DNA of 19,061 bases from Thermopetrobacter sp964430935 (GTDB lineage: Bacteria; Pseudomonadota; Alphaproteobacteria; Rhizobiales; Aestuariivirgaceae), in assembly GCA_964430935.1 (NCBI GenBank), contig CAYSHK010000070.1, positions 1-19,061 of the forward strand. Reading direction: 5' to 3'. This document shows positions 9,355 to 16,812 of this stretch, in pieces (position 1 is the first letter of the stretch; every line of letters starts with the position of its first letter). The notes under the pieces were generated by a model. That model searched no databases, was not told where the DNA came from, and was given only the letters and a program-made list of their open reading frames with translations. The translations under genes and the position numbers were made by a program.

Positions 9355-9369
9355 TTAAGCAAACCTTAT
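9355..9369. promoter_or_regulatory. CtrA-box-like site between clpP and clpX
   Basis: TTAA-N7-TTAT on the plus strand; on the minus strand it reads ATAA-N7-TTAAC, one mismatch from the Caulobacter CtrA consensus TTAA-N7-TTAAC. It lies about 60 nt upstream of the clpX candidate -35. Single-mismatch matches are expected about once per window of this composition, so evidence is modest. Confidence 0.25.
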
Positions 9370-9370
9370 C

Positions 9371-9415
9371 GCTCCCCCGCGGAGGCGCACAGAGGGCATT
9401 CCGCAGCACGGGAGC
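9371..9415 (-). other. Imperfect hairpin downstream of clpP
   Basis: GCTCCC (9371-9376) pairs with GGGAGC (9410-9415), and inside it GCGGA (9379-9383) pairs with TCCGC (9400-9404). No T-run follows on the minus strand, so it is not a standard terminator; it may stabilise the clpP transcript end or attenuate read-through into clpX. Confidence 0.35.
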
Positions 9416-9419
9416 CCGA

Positions 9420-10052
9420 TCAGGCGGAATCGCCGCCCGGACGCTTCTCGATCACCTGGTCGATCAGGCCGAACTCCTTCGCCCCCTCGGCGGTGAGGAA
9501 GGTGTCGCGGTCCAGCGCCTCCTCGATCTTCTCCAGCGGCTGCCCGGTGTGCTTGACGTAGATCTGGTTCAGCCTGTGGCGCAGGTCGAGAATCTCCTTG
9601 GCGTGCCGCTCGATGTCGGAGGCCTGTCCCTGGAAACCGCCCGAGGGCTGGTGCACCATGACGCGGGAGTGCGGCAGGGCGAAGCGCATGCCCGGCTCGC
9701 CGGCCGCCAGCAGCAGGGAGCCCATGGACGCCGCCTGGCCGATCACCGTGGTGGAGACGGCGGGACGGATGAACTGCATCGTGTCGTAGATCGCCAGCCC
9801 GGACGTCACCACGCCGCCCGGCGAGTTGATGTACATGGCGATCTCCTTCTTCGGGTTCTCCGCCTCGAGGAAGAGAAGCTGCGCCACGACCAGGGTCGCC
9901 ATGTGGTCCTCGATGGGACCGGTGATGAAGATGATGCGCTCCTTGAGCAGACGCGAGAAGATGTCGTAGGCGCGTTCGCCGCGCGAGGTCTGCTCGACCA
10001 CCATGGGCACAAGGCCGCTCATGGTCTCGAGGGTTTCGATGGGGTCTTTCAT
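9420..10052 (-). CDS. clpP: ATP-dependent Clp protease proteolytic subunit ClpP
   Basis: Serine peptidase that forms the double-heptamer chamber shared by ClpX and ClpA. The product is 210 residues. The triad is complete: Ser109 (in GQAASMGS), His134 (in VMVHQPSGG) and Asp183 (in DRDTFL), with spacing identical to E. coli 97/122/171. The start at ATG 10052 is supported by AGGAG six nt upstream and by the family N-terminus; the frame is open further upstream but the extension has no family match. clpP leads the clpP-clpX block and is divergent from topA. Its leader contains a hairpin and three GANTC sites. Confidence 0.98.
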   Translation of the reverse strand: MKDPIETLETMSGLVPMVVEQTSRGERAYDIFSRLLKERIIFITGPIEDHMATLVVAQLLFLEAENPKKEIAMYINSPGGVVTSGLAIYDTMQFIRPAVSTTVIGQAASMGSLLLAAGEPGMRFALPHSRVMVHQPSGGFQGQASDIERHAKEILDLRHRLNQIYVKHTGQPLEKIEEALDRDTFLTAEGAKEFGLIDQVIEKRPGGDSA

Positions 10053-10075
10053 GAAAAACTCCTGAAGTCTTGCGA

Positions 10076-10101
10076 GATTCCGGAAGCGGAGATTCGGATT
10101 C
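10076..10101. promoter_or_regulatory. Cluster of three GANTC (CcrM-type) methylation sites in the clpP leader
   Basis: GATTC occurs at 10076-10080, 10091-10095 and 10097-10101. GANTC is the target of the cell-cycle methyltransferase CcrM of most alphaproteobacteria; at this base composition one site per roughly 300 nt would be expected. Confidence 0.7.
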
Positions 10102-10108
10102 GTCCGAA
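10093..10108. other. Perfect short hairpin in the clpP leader
   Basis: TTCGGA (10093-10098) and TCCGAA (10103-10108) enclose a TTCG tetraloop on the plus strand (CGAA on the clpP strand). It falls within the predicted 60-nt clpP 5' leader and overlaps two GANTC sites. Confidence 0.5.
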
Positions 10109-10118
10109 AGTCGCTATC

Positions 10119-10147
10119 TAGATAGACGCTGGACGCGAAAAGCGCAA
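10119..10147 (-). promoter_or_regulatory. Candidate housekeeping promoter for clpP
   Basis: TTGCGC (minus, 10142-10147) and TATCTA (10119-10124) are 17 nt apart. The -10 is embedded in the 12-bp palindrome CTATCTAGATAG (10114-10125). Box scores are moderate (three of six each), typical of alphaproteobacterial promoters. No convincing sigma32 motif was seen here. Confidence 0.35.
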
Positions 10148-10212
10148 AGCCCCCGGAGCGCGTCTCCGCCATCCGGGACGCCGCATGGAGGCGCAACCAT
10201 CGGGAGCGGTAC

Positions 10213-10241
10213 TTGCGGATCACGTTTCCGCCCTCTATGTC
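10213..10241 (+). promoter_or_regulatory. Candidate promoter for topA
   Basis: TTGCGG (10213-10218), 17 nt, TATGTC (10236-10241). Spacing is ideal, box matches are moderate. It would give a leader of about 60 nt. Confidence 0.3.
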
Positions 10242-10308
10242 ATGAGCGGATTTTCCGCCGGGCGGCGATGCGCCGGCGGCATGGAACCCGCAGTATACGG
10301 ATCAGCGC

Positions 10309-12882
10309 ATGAACGCTCTCGTCGTCGTCGAGTCGCCGGCCAAGGCGAAGACCATCAACAAGTATCTCGGCAGGGACTACAAGGTTCTGGCCTCCTACGG
10401 GCACGTGCGCGACCTGCCCGCGAAGGACGGATCGGTGGATCCGGACCACGATTTCGCCATGAAATGGCAGGTGGATCCGCAGTCCGCGAAGCGCGTCAAC
10501 GAGATCGCGAAGGCTCTGGAGGGTGCCGACAGGCTGATCCTCGCCACCGACCCGGACCGGGAGGGCGAGGCCATCTCCTGGCATGTCCTGGAGATCCTCG
10601 GGAAGAAGGGGCTGCTGAAGGACAAGGAGATCGAGCGGGTCGTCTTCAACGCCATCACGCCGGCGGCCATCCGGGAGGCGATGAAGAATCCGCGCGACAT
10701 AGACCGTCATCTCGTCGAGGCCTATCTGGCCCGCCGCGCCCTGGACTATCTCGTCGGCTTCACCCTCTCCCCCGTGCTGTGGCGCAAGCTGCCCGGCGCC
10801 AAGTCGGCCGGCCGCGTCCAGTCCGTCGCCCTGCGGCTCGTGGCGGAGCGGGAGCTGGAGATCGAGTCGTTCGTTCCGCAGGAGTACTGGAGCGTCGAGG
10901 CCGGAATGCGGACGGCGCGCGGCGAAAGCTTCTCCTCGCGGCTGGCGGCCGTGGACGGCAGGAAGCTGGAGAAGCTGGCCATCCGCACCGGCGAGGAGGC
11001 GCGCGCCATCGAGAAGGCGCTGGACGGAGCGGCCTTCACCGTCCGCTCCGTGGAATCGAAGCCGGCGAAGCGGCATCCGGCCGCGCCCTTCACCACTTCG
11101 ACCCTGCAGCAGGAGGCCTCCCGCAAGCTCGGCTTCTCCTCGCGCCAGACCATGCAGGTGGCGCAGAAGCTCTACGAGGGCGTGGACATCGGCGGCGAGA
11201 CGGTCGGCCTCATCACCTACATGCGGACCGATGCGGTGAACATGGCTCCGGAGGGCGTCGCCGCGGCGCGCGAACAGATCGGGCGGGCCTTCGGCGAACG
11301 CTATCTTTCCCCCAAGCCGCGGGTCTACAGGACGAAGGCCAAGAATGCCCAGGAGGCGCACGAGGCCATCCGGCCCACCGACGCCTCCCGCACCCCCGAG
11401 AGCCTGAAGCCCCATCTGACCAGGGAGCAGTACCTGCTCTACGATCTGATCTGGAAGCGCACGCTGGCCTCGCAGATGGCCTCCGCGGACTTCGAGCGGA
11501 CCACCGCGGAGATCGCCGCCACCGGATCGGACGGCCGCGAGTACGTCTTCCGGGCCAGCGGGCAGGTATTGAAATTCGACGGCTTCCTGAAACTCTACCG
11601 GGAGGGCACCGACGACGAGGAGGGCGGCGGCGACGATTCCCGCCGCCTGCCCGAGCTTCACGAGGGCGAGAAGGTGGAGGCGGAGAGGATCGAGGCGAAG
11701 CAGCACTTCACCGAGCCGCCGCCGCGCTACACCGAGGCCTCGCTCATCAAGAAGCTGGAGGAGCTGGGCATCGGCCGGCCCTCCACGTACACGGCCATTC
11801 TCAGCACCCTGCGCGACCGCGAATACGTCCGCATGGAGAAGAAGCGTCTCGTCCCGGAGGACAGGGGGCGGCTGGTGACGGCCTTTCTGGAAAGCTTCTT
11901 TCCGCGTTACGTGCAGTACGACTTCACCGCCTCGCTGGAGGAGAAGCTCGACCGCATCGCCGCCGGAGAGGAGAACTGGAAGCAGCTTCTGCGCGAATTC
12001 TGGACGGAATTCCGTGAAACCGTGGAGCGGACGGCCAACCTCCGGGTTTCCGAGGTTCTGGACGCGCTCAACGATCTGCTCGGACCGCACATCTTCCCGA
12101 AGGGGGCCGACGGGAAGCCGGATCGCACCTGTCCGGCCTGCGGCACGGGAACCCTGTCGCTCAAGGTGGGCAAGTTCGGCGCCTTCGTCGGTTGTTCGAA
12201 CTATCCGGAATGCGGTTATACCCGGCCGCTCGGCAATGGTTCCGGGGAGGCCGCAGGGGCCGCGACGCCCGCGGAGGGTGTGCCGCTGGGCACCGATCCG
12301 GAGACGGGGCTGCCGGTGACGCGGCATCAGGGGCGTTTCGGCCCCTACGTCCAGCTCGGCGAGGCGGAGAAGGGCTCGAAGGAGAAGCCGAAGCGCGCGT
12401 CCATCCCCAAGGGTGTCGATCCGGAGACGGTGGATCTCGAATACGCCCTGAAGCTTCTCTCCCTGCCCCGCGAGGTGGGCAGGCATCCGGAGACGGGCAA
12501 GCCGATCCTGGCGAACATCGGCCGCTATGGCCCCTACGTGCAGCACGAGCGGACCTATGCCAATCTGCCCTCCGTGGAGGACGTCTTCACCATCGGCATC
12601 AACCGCGCCGTGGACCTCATCGCGCAGAAGGCCGCGAAGTCCACGCGCAAGGAGCTGAAGAACCTCGGCGAACATCCGGATGGCGGCGAGATCCTGGTCA
12701 TGGACGGCCGCTACGGGCCCTACGTCAAGTGGAAACGCATCAACGCCACCCTGCCGAAGGATCTTTCTCCGGAGGATGTGACACTGGAGCAGGCTATTGA
12801 GCTGATTGCAGCCAGGGCCGGCGCAAAGAAAGGCCGGAAGAAGACAACGACGACGACGAAGAAGAGCAGAAAGACGAAGTGA
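10309..12882 (+). CDS. topA: DNA topoisomerase I (type IA)
   Basis: Relaxes negative supercoils by transient single-strand breakage. The product has 857 residues. An N-terminal TOPRIM domain shows Glu8 (VVVESPAK) and DPDREGE at 81-87 for metal binding; the active-site Tyr304 lies in LITYMRTD. One four-cysteine zinc ribbon is present (Cys608, Cys611, Cys629, Cys635), followed by several C-terminal repeats with the signature GR(F/Y)GPYV, and a basic Lys/Thr tail. ATG 10309 is set by the family N-terminus MNALVVVESPAKAKT; only a weak GGAT precedes it as a ribosome site. In many alphaproteobacteria topA follows dprA and precedes rnr; here rnr is downstream as usual but the upstream neighbour is divergent clpP. 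No terminator was seen after the stop. Confidence 0.98.
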   Translation: MNALVVVESPAKAKTINKYLGRDYKVLASYGHVRDLPAKDGSVDPDHDFAMKWQVDPQSAKRVNEIAKALEGADRLILATDPDREGEAISWHVLEILGKKGLLKDKEIERVVFNAITPAAIREAMKNPRDIDRHLVEAYLARRALDYLVGFTLSPVLWRKLPGAKSAGRVQSVALRLVAERELEIESFVPQEYWSVEAGMRTARGESFSSRLAAVDGRKLEKLAIRTGEEARAIEKALDGAAFTVRSVESKPAKRHPAAPFTTSTLQQEASRKLGFSSRQTMQVAQKLYEGVDIGGETVGLITYMRTDAVNMAPEGVAAAREQIGRAFGERYLSPKPRVYRTKAKNAQEAHEAIRPTDASRTPESLKPHLTREQYLLYDLIWKRTLASQMASADFERTTAEIAATGSDGREYVFRASGQVLKFDGFLKLYREGTDDEEGGGDDSRRLPELHEGEKVEAERIEAKQHFTEPPPRYTEASLIKKLEELGIGRPSTYTAILSTLRDREYVRMEKKRLVPEDRGRLVTAFLESFFPRYVQYDFTASLEEKLDRIAAGEENWKQLLREFWTEFRETVERTANLRVSEVLDALNDLLGPHIFPKGADGKPDRTCPACGTGTLSLKVGKFGAFVGCSNYPECGYTRPLGNGSGEAAGAATPAEGVPLGTDPETGLPVTRHQGRFGPYVQLGEAEKGSKEKPKRASIPKGVDPETVDLEYALKLLSLPREVGRHPETGKPILANIGRYGPYVQHERTYANLPSVEDVFTIGINRAVDLIAQKAAKSTRKELKNLGEHPDGGEILVMDGRYGPYVKWKRINATLPKDLSPEDVTLEQAIELIAARAGAKKGRKKTTTTTKKSRKTK

Positions 12883-13208
12883 CCGTCCTGCCGGATCCGG
12901 ATGTGGGGCTGGCCGTCTTCGGGAGCCATGCGCATGCGGAACCGGCACGTGGCCGGCAATGTTTCATTCCATCAGGAGTTCCACGAGAACATCCGGCGCC
13001 TCGGGAATCTTGCGGAGGGTCTTCTTCCCGGGCAAATCGAATACTCCATCATAAGTGTTTCCCTGTGATCTTTCGGATCGTTCTTCCGAACCGTGCCGCA
13101 TGAATCTTCTTGTAAGGATGGATGTCGATCTGCAGGACCACCCTTGTATGCGGCAGGGGCATGCGCCATGTAGAGGAAGAAAAATCGAAGAGAACACAAG
13201 GAAAAACC
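12883..13208 (+). other. 326-nt gap between topA and rnr without a supportable gene
   Basis: Open frames on either strand here lack protein-like composition, ribosome sites and recognisable motifs. The stretch 13072-13090 can form a 6-bp hairpin (TTCGGA with TCCGAA, 7-nt loop), with no T-run. I see no convincing promoter, though AT content rises from about 13040, as expected of an rnr leader. Confidence 0.5.
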
Positions 13209-15527
13209 GTGAACAAGAAACATAAGAAAAGCACACGAGGCGCCAAATCCGCTCCGCTGCCCTCCGAGGAGGAAATACTGGAATTCATCCGTTCTTCCGA
13301 CCGCAAGGTCGGCAAGCGGGAGATCGCGCGGGCGTTCAACATCCGCGGCGACGACCGCGTCGCGCTCAAGAAGCGTCTGAAGGAGATGAAGGACAAGGGG
13401 CTCATCGAGAGCCGCGCGAAGCGGATCGTCGGGGCCGGCGAGATGCCGCCCGTGGCCGTGCTCGACGTGATCGGGCCGGACGACGACGGAGATCTCGTCG
13501 CCCGGCCTTCCGTCTGGGACGAGGAGACCCAGGGCCCTCCACCGCGCATCCTGATCGTGGAACGCAAGGCGCGCCCGGGCCGCAAGGCGGAGCCGCCGCC
13601 CGGCGCCGGGGACCGCGTTCTTGCGCGGATCCAGCCGCAGAAATCGGGTCCCTTTCCTTTCGCCGCACGTGTCATCCGCAAGCTGGACCACAGGGCCAAC
13701 GAGATCCTCGGCGTCTTCCGCCGCAACAGCCGCGGCGGAGGCGGTTTCATCGAACCGGTCGAGAAGAAGGCGCGCGGCACCTTTCCCGTGAAGCCCGGCG
13801 ACGGCGGGGATGCGCGGGACGGCGAGCTGGTGCGCGCCGCCCTCCGCCGCGACCGCCGCCACGGCGTCACCTATGCGCGGGTTCTGGAGCGGCTGGGGGA
13901 TGTCGACGATCAGCGCAACATTTCGCTGATCGCCATCCATGAACAGGGCATCCGCGAGAAGTTTCCCGAGGAGGCCGTCCGCGAATCCGAGAATCTGAAA
14001 CCGTTCGTGCACGAAGGCCGCAGGGACATCAGACACATTCCCCTGGTGACCATCGACCCTCCCGACGCGCGGGATCACGACGACGCCGTCTGGGCGGCGC
14101 CGGACGACGATCCCGACAACGAGGGCGGGCACAAGGTGATCGTGGCCATCGCCGACGTCTCCTGGTACGTCCGTCCCGGAACGGCGCTGGACAGGGAGGC
14201 GCGGCTGCGCGGCAACTCGACCTACTTCCCCGACCGCGTGGTGCCCATGCTGCCGGAGCGCATCTCGAACGACCTGTGCTCGCTCCGGGAGGGCGAGGAC
14301 CGCCCCGCCCTGGCCTGCTTCATGACCTTCGACCGCGACGGCAACAGAATCCGCCACCGGTTCGAGCGCGTGGTGATGAGATCCGCGGCCTTCCTCTCCT
14401 ACGAACAGGCCCAGGCGGCCATCGATGGAAGACCGGACGAGGTCACGGAGCCTCTGCTGGAGACGGTACTGAAACCCCTGTGGTCCTGTCACGATACCCT
14501 CATGGCGGCGCGCCGGCGGCGCGGCCCGCTGGAACTGGACGTGCCGGAACGCAAGCTGATCCTAGACGCCACGGGTCTGATCGAACGCGTGGTCTCTCCG
14601 GTGCGGCTGGAGGCCCATAAGCTGATCGAGGAGCTGATGATCCAGGCCAACGTCTCCGCGGCCGAAACGCTGGAGAGGAAGGGCATGGAATTCATCTACC
14701 GGATCCACGACGCCCCCTCGCCGGAGAAGCTGCAGGCTCTGGCCGAGTTCCTCAAGACCATCGGGCTTTCCGCTCCGGTCGGCCAGGTGATGAAGCCCAT
14801 GCACTTCAACCGCATCCTCGAGAAGGCGAAGGGCACCGAATACGAGCACGTGGTGAACCTGATGGTTCTGCGCACCCAGATGCAGGCGGTCTATTCCACG
14901 GAGAACATCGGCCATTTCGGCCTCAATCTGCGCCGCTACGCGCATTTCACCTCGCCCATCCGACGCTATGCAGACACCATCGTGCACAGGGCGCTGGTTA
15001 CGGCCCTGAAGCTGGGAGAGGGCGGGCTCTCCGCGGAGGACATCGAAAAGATGGAGGACACCGCCGAGCTCATCTCGGCGGCCGAGCGGCGCTCCATGGC
15101 CGCGGAACGGGACACCGTGGACCGCATGATGGCCGCCCACATGTCCGAACGCATAGGCGCCACCTTCGACGCCCGCATCACCGGCGTGACCCGCGCCGGG
15201 CTCTTCGTGGCGCTGGAGGAGAACGGGGCCGACGGATTCGTTCCCATCTCCACCCTGCGCGGCGACTACTACGTCTACGACGAGGCGCGCCGCGCCCTGG
15301 TCGGCCGCTCCACCGGCGAAACCTTCCAGCTGGGCGACCTGGTGGAGGTGCGCCTCATGGAGACGGCCCCGCTGGCGGGTGGACTGCGCTTCGAGATGAT
15401 CTCCGAAGGCAAGAAGGGCCGCCCGCCCTCCCGGAGGGTGCTGGCCGCCGCGCGCGGCGGAACCGCGGGGCTCCCGCGGAAGAAGGGCGCCCGTCCCGCA
15501 GGCGGAAGGAAGAGGCGGCGCAAATAG
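13209..15527 (+). CDS. rnr: Ribonuclease R (3'-5' exoribonuclease, RNB family)
   Basis: Processive hydrolytic exonuclease that degrades structured RNA and aids rRNA and tmRNA-related quality control. From GTG 13209 the product is 772 residues. Order: N-terminal winged-helix (about 20-75), cold-shock-like OB region, RNB catalytic domain with the Asp cluster in TIDPPDARDHDDAV (Asp283, Asp289, Asp291, matching E. coli 272/278/280), an S1 domain (about 655-735) and a basic Lys/Arg-rich tail. GTG was chosen because AAGGA lies about 7 nt upstream and the sequence after it is a typical lysine-rich N-terminus; in-frame ATGs at 13122 and 13161 would add a Cys-containing segment unlike the family. The domain set separates RNase R from RNase II. 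Confidence 0.95.
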   Translation: MNKKHKKSTRGAKSAPLPSEEEILEFIRSSDRKVGKREIARAFNIRGDDRVALKKRLKEMKDKGLIESRAKRIVGAGEMPPVAVLDVIGPDDDGDLVARPSVWDEETQGPPPRILIVERKARPGRKAEPPPGAGDRVLARIQPQKSGPFPFAARVIRKLDHRANEILGVFRRNSRGGGGFIEPVEKKARGTFPVKPGDGGDARDGELVRAALRRDRRHGVTYARVLERLGDVDDQRNISLIAIHEQGIREKFPEEAVRESENLKPFVHEGRRDIRHIPLVTIDPPDARDHDDAVWAAPDDDPDNEGGHKVIVAIADVSWYVRPGTALDREARLRGNSTYFPDRVVPMLPERISNDLCSLREGEDRPALACFMTFDRDGNRIRHRFERVVMRSAAFLSYEQAQAAIDGRPDEVTEPLLETVLKPLWSCHDTLMAARRRRGPLELDVPERKLILDATGLIERVVSPVRLEAHKLIEELMIQANVSAAETLERKGMEFIYRIHDAPSPEKLQALAEFLKTIGLSAPVGQVMKPMHFNRILEKAKGTEYEHVVNLMVLRTQMQAVYSTENIGHFGLNLRRYAHFTSPIRRYADTIVHRALVTALKLGEGGLSAEDIEKMEDTAELISAAERRSMAAERDTVDRMMAAHMSERIGATFDARITGVTRAGLFVALEENGADGFVPISTLRGDYYVYDEARRALVGRSTGETFQLGDLVEVRLMETAPLAGGLRFEMISEGKKGRPPSRRVLAAARGGTAGLPRKKGARPAGGRKRRRK

Positions 15528-15622
15528 CCGCACCCTGTACGTTGGCACATGATGTCACCATCGTAGGTATGTATCTTCTGCGTATCTTTCCGCATGGAGG
15601 AATCGCGCGGGCGCGTTCCGCC

Positions 15623-15703
15623 ATGGAGAATACCGGGAGTTGCGGCATGCTGTCGCGCGACGAGGTGGTGACTTCTTTTGGCCAGTTTGTGATGGCATTA
15701 TAA
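15623..15703 (+). CDS. Possible 26-codon (or 18-codon) leader ORF before the DUF983 gene
   Basis: An open frame from ATG 15623, with an internal ATG at 15647 preceded by GGGAG at good spacing, ends at TAA 15701-15703, five nt before the ATG of the DUF983 gene. The encoded peptide (from the inner ATG MLSRDEVVTSFGQFVMAL) has no match I recognise. It could couple translation, or be chance. Confidence 0.2.
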   Translation: MENTGSCGMLSRDEVVTSFGQFVMAL

Positions 15704-15704
15704 C
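15699..15704 (+). promoter_or_regulatory. Candidate -10 box (TATAAC) at the DUF983 start
   Basis: TATAAC matches the sigma70 -10 at five of six positions. The upstream -35 is poor (TTTTGG, 17 nt away). A transcript from it would begin at or next to ATG 15709, so mRNA would be leaderless or translation would begin at a later ATG (15715 or 15805). Confidence 0.25.
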
Positions 15705-15708
15705 AAGC

Positions 15709-16182
15709 ATGACGATGCAACTGACAGATTCCCGCCTTCACGACCCGCGCGGCGGCGCGCCGGGGGGCAATCCCCGTGCGCATTCCCGTTCCGCGTCCCG
15801 GGCCATGCTGAACGGCGCCCTGCTCTCCTGCCCCGCCTGCGGCGAGGGGCGGCTCTACGAGGAAGGGTCCCGTCTGAAGGTGGCGAACTACTGTCCGCAT
15901 TGCGCGGAGGAGCTCTACCACCATCGCGCCAATCGCATGACGCCCTGGTTCTCGGCGTTCCTTTCCGCGCATTTCGTCGTCTTCGCGGCCCTTCTGGCCG
16001 AATGGGCCACGGGCGTCGGGCTGTGGCTGCTGGTGCTGCCGGCGGTGGGAATCTGGGGTGGTCTCACGTGGCTGCTGATGCCGCGCGTCAAGGGTGCCAT
16101 CGTCGGGCTGCAGTGGGCCTACCGAATGCATGGTTTCCAGTATGCGGCCATGTGCAAGCCGCGCCATCCGAGGAGAGCCTGA
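15709..16182 (+). CDS. DUF983 family zinc-ribbon membrane protein
   Basis: The function of DUF983 is not established. The 157-residue product has an N-terminal four-cysteine ribbon (CPACGEG with Cys41 and Cys44; YCPHC with Cys62 and Cys65) facing the cytoplasm by inference, then two predicted membrane helices (about 80-100 and 104-124) and a conserved-looking RVKGAIVGLQWAYR tail. This matches the DUF983 layout. The start is uncertain: ATG 15709 has no good ribosome site; ATG 15805 would give a 125-residue protein of usual family length. It sits between rnr and rpmG, a common alphaproteobacterial order. Confidence 0.85.
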   Translation: MTMQLTDSRLHDPRGGAPGGNPRAHSRSASRAMLNGALLSCPACGEGRLYEEGSRLKVANYCPHCAEELYHHRANRMTPWFSAFLSAHFVVFAALLAEWATGVGLWLLVLPAVGIWGGLTWLLMPRVKGAIVGLQWAYRMHGFQYAAMCKPRHPRRA

Positions 16183-16211
16183 GCGGAATTGCCGGAACCC
16201 TGCCCCGGCGC

Positions 16212-16240
16212 TTGACTTGTGGCGCGAGTTGGGCGATACG
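16212..16240 (+). promoter_or_regulatory. Candidate housekeeping promoter for rpmG
   Basis: TTGACT (16212-16217, five of six to TTGACA), a 17-nt spacer, and GATACG (16235-16240). This is the best sigma70-type -35 in the window and fits a strongly expressed ribosomal protein gene; leader about 70 nt. Confidence 0.55.
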
Positions 16241-16316
16241 CTGCTCTCCGAGTTTTCCCGACTTCACGCAATGCGTCGCGCCGGCTTGCGGGCGCCGCGA
16301 GAGGAGTTTTGCAGAA

Positions 16317-16484
16317 ATGGCCAAGGCAACCACGATCAAGATCAAGCTGGTGAGCACCGCGGGCACCGGCTACTACTACGTCACCAAGAAGAACACGCGC
16401 AACATCACCGAGAAGATGTCGTTCCGCAAGTACGACCCGGTGGTCCGCAAGCACGTGGAATTCAAGGAGGCGAAGATCAAGTAG
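16317..16484 (+). CDS. rpmG: 50S ribosomal protein L33
   Basis: Small protein of the large ribosomal subunit near the E site. The 55-residue product begins MAKATTIKIKLVSTAGTGYY and ends with VVRKHVEFKEAKIK, the same length and pattern as E. coli L33. It has no cysteines, so it is the zinc-independent form. GAGGAG lies 10 nt before ATG 16317. A strong terminator follows 20 nt after the stop. Confidence 0.98.
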   Translation: MAKATTIKIKLVSTAGTGYYYVTKKNTRNITEKMSFRKYDPVVRKHVEFKEAKIK

Positions 16485-16504
16485 CGCCTCCATCGCGATA
16501 TCAC

Positions 16505-16544
16505 CGAAAATCGGCCCCTCGCGCACGCGGGCGGGCCGTTTTCG
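16505..16544 (+). terminator. Intrinsic terminator after rpmG
   Basis: CGAAAA(T)CGGCCC (16505-16517, one bulged T) pairs with GGGCCGTTTTCG (16533-16544). The TTTT on the downstream arm suits the plus strand. Begins 20 nt after the rpmG stop. Confidence 0.85.
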
Positions 16545-16570
16545 ATTCCGGCTTTCGAAAGCGGAAGAAA

Positions 16571-16607
16571 AATGGCCAGCCTGCCGGTGTACGGCAGACT
16601 GGCCTTT
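16571..16607. terminator. Second hairpin in the rpmG-pleD gap, with T-run on the minus strand
   Basis: GGCCAG-C-CTGCCG (16574-16586) pairs with CGGCAG-A-CTGGCC (16592-16604) around a GTGTA loop, with one C-A mismatch. Reading the minus strand the stem is followed by ATTTTT; on the plus strand only TTT follows. It looks like a terminator mainly for leftward transcripts. The roughly 150 nt between this and the next hairpin (16608-16757) holds no gene I can support, apart from a short inverted repeat GGACA-GA-TGTCC near 16648. Confidence 0.75.
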
Positions 16608-16757
16608 CCCGCGCCACGGGTGATGCGGCGGCCCCGCGGACGCGGGATGGACAGATGTCCAGCAACGGCACACCCTGTTGTGGACGATGGAAAAGATGCA
16701 GGAAGCATGCCAGACATGGTCCGCGATGCCGGAGCGGCGACCACGGTTTCGGGCATG

Positions 16758-16784
16758 AAAAAGGCCCGGCTTTTCGGGCCGGGC
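16758..16784 (-). terminator. Intrinsic terminator after pleD
   Basis: On the minus strand a 7-bp GC stem (GCCCGGC/GCCGGGC, 16778-16784 with 16764-16770) is followed by CTTTTTC. It starts 29 nt past the pleD stop. Confidence 0.88.
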
Positions 16785-16812
16785 GTGTGGTGTCCGGAAG
16801 CGTATCCGGCTC

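Noticed and set aside
7866..10121. A 751-codon open frame opposite clpX and clpP
   Set aside because: Runs across two real genes and their gap with no recognisable motif.
10160..10205. A sigma32-type promoter for clpP (GTTGCGC, 14 nt, CCGGATGG)
   Set aside because: Only three of seven -35 positions match, so the resemblance is too weak despite correct spacing.
10240..12948. A 902-codon open frame opposite topA
   Set aside because: Antisense shadow of topA; composition is not protein-like.
12806..13103. Short plus-strand frames after topA
   Set aside because: They overlap the topA end, lack ribosome sites and look non-coding.
12972..14492. A 506-codon open frame opposite rnr
   Set aside because: Antisense shadow; the RNB catalytic motif is clear on the plus strand.
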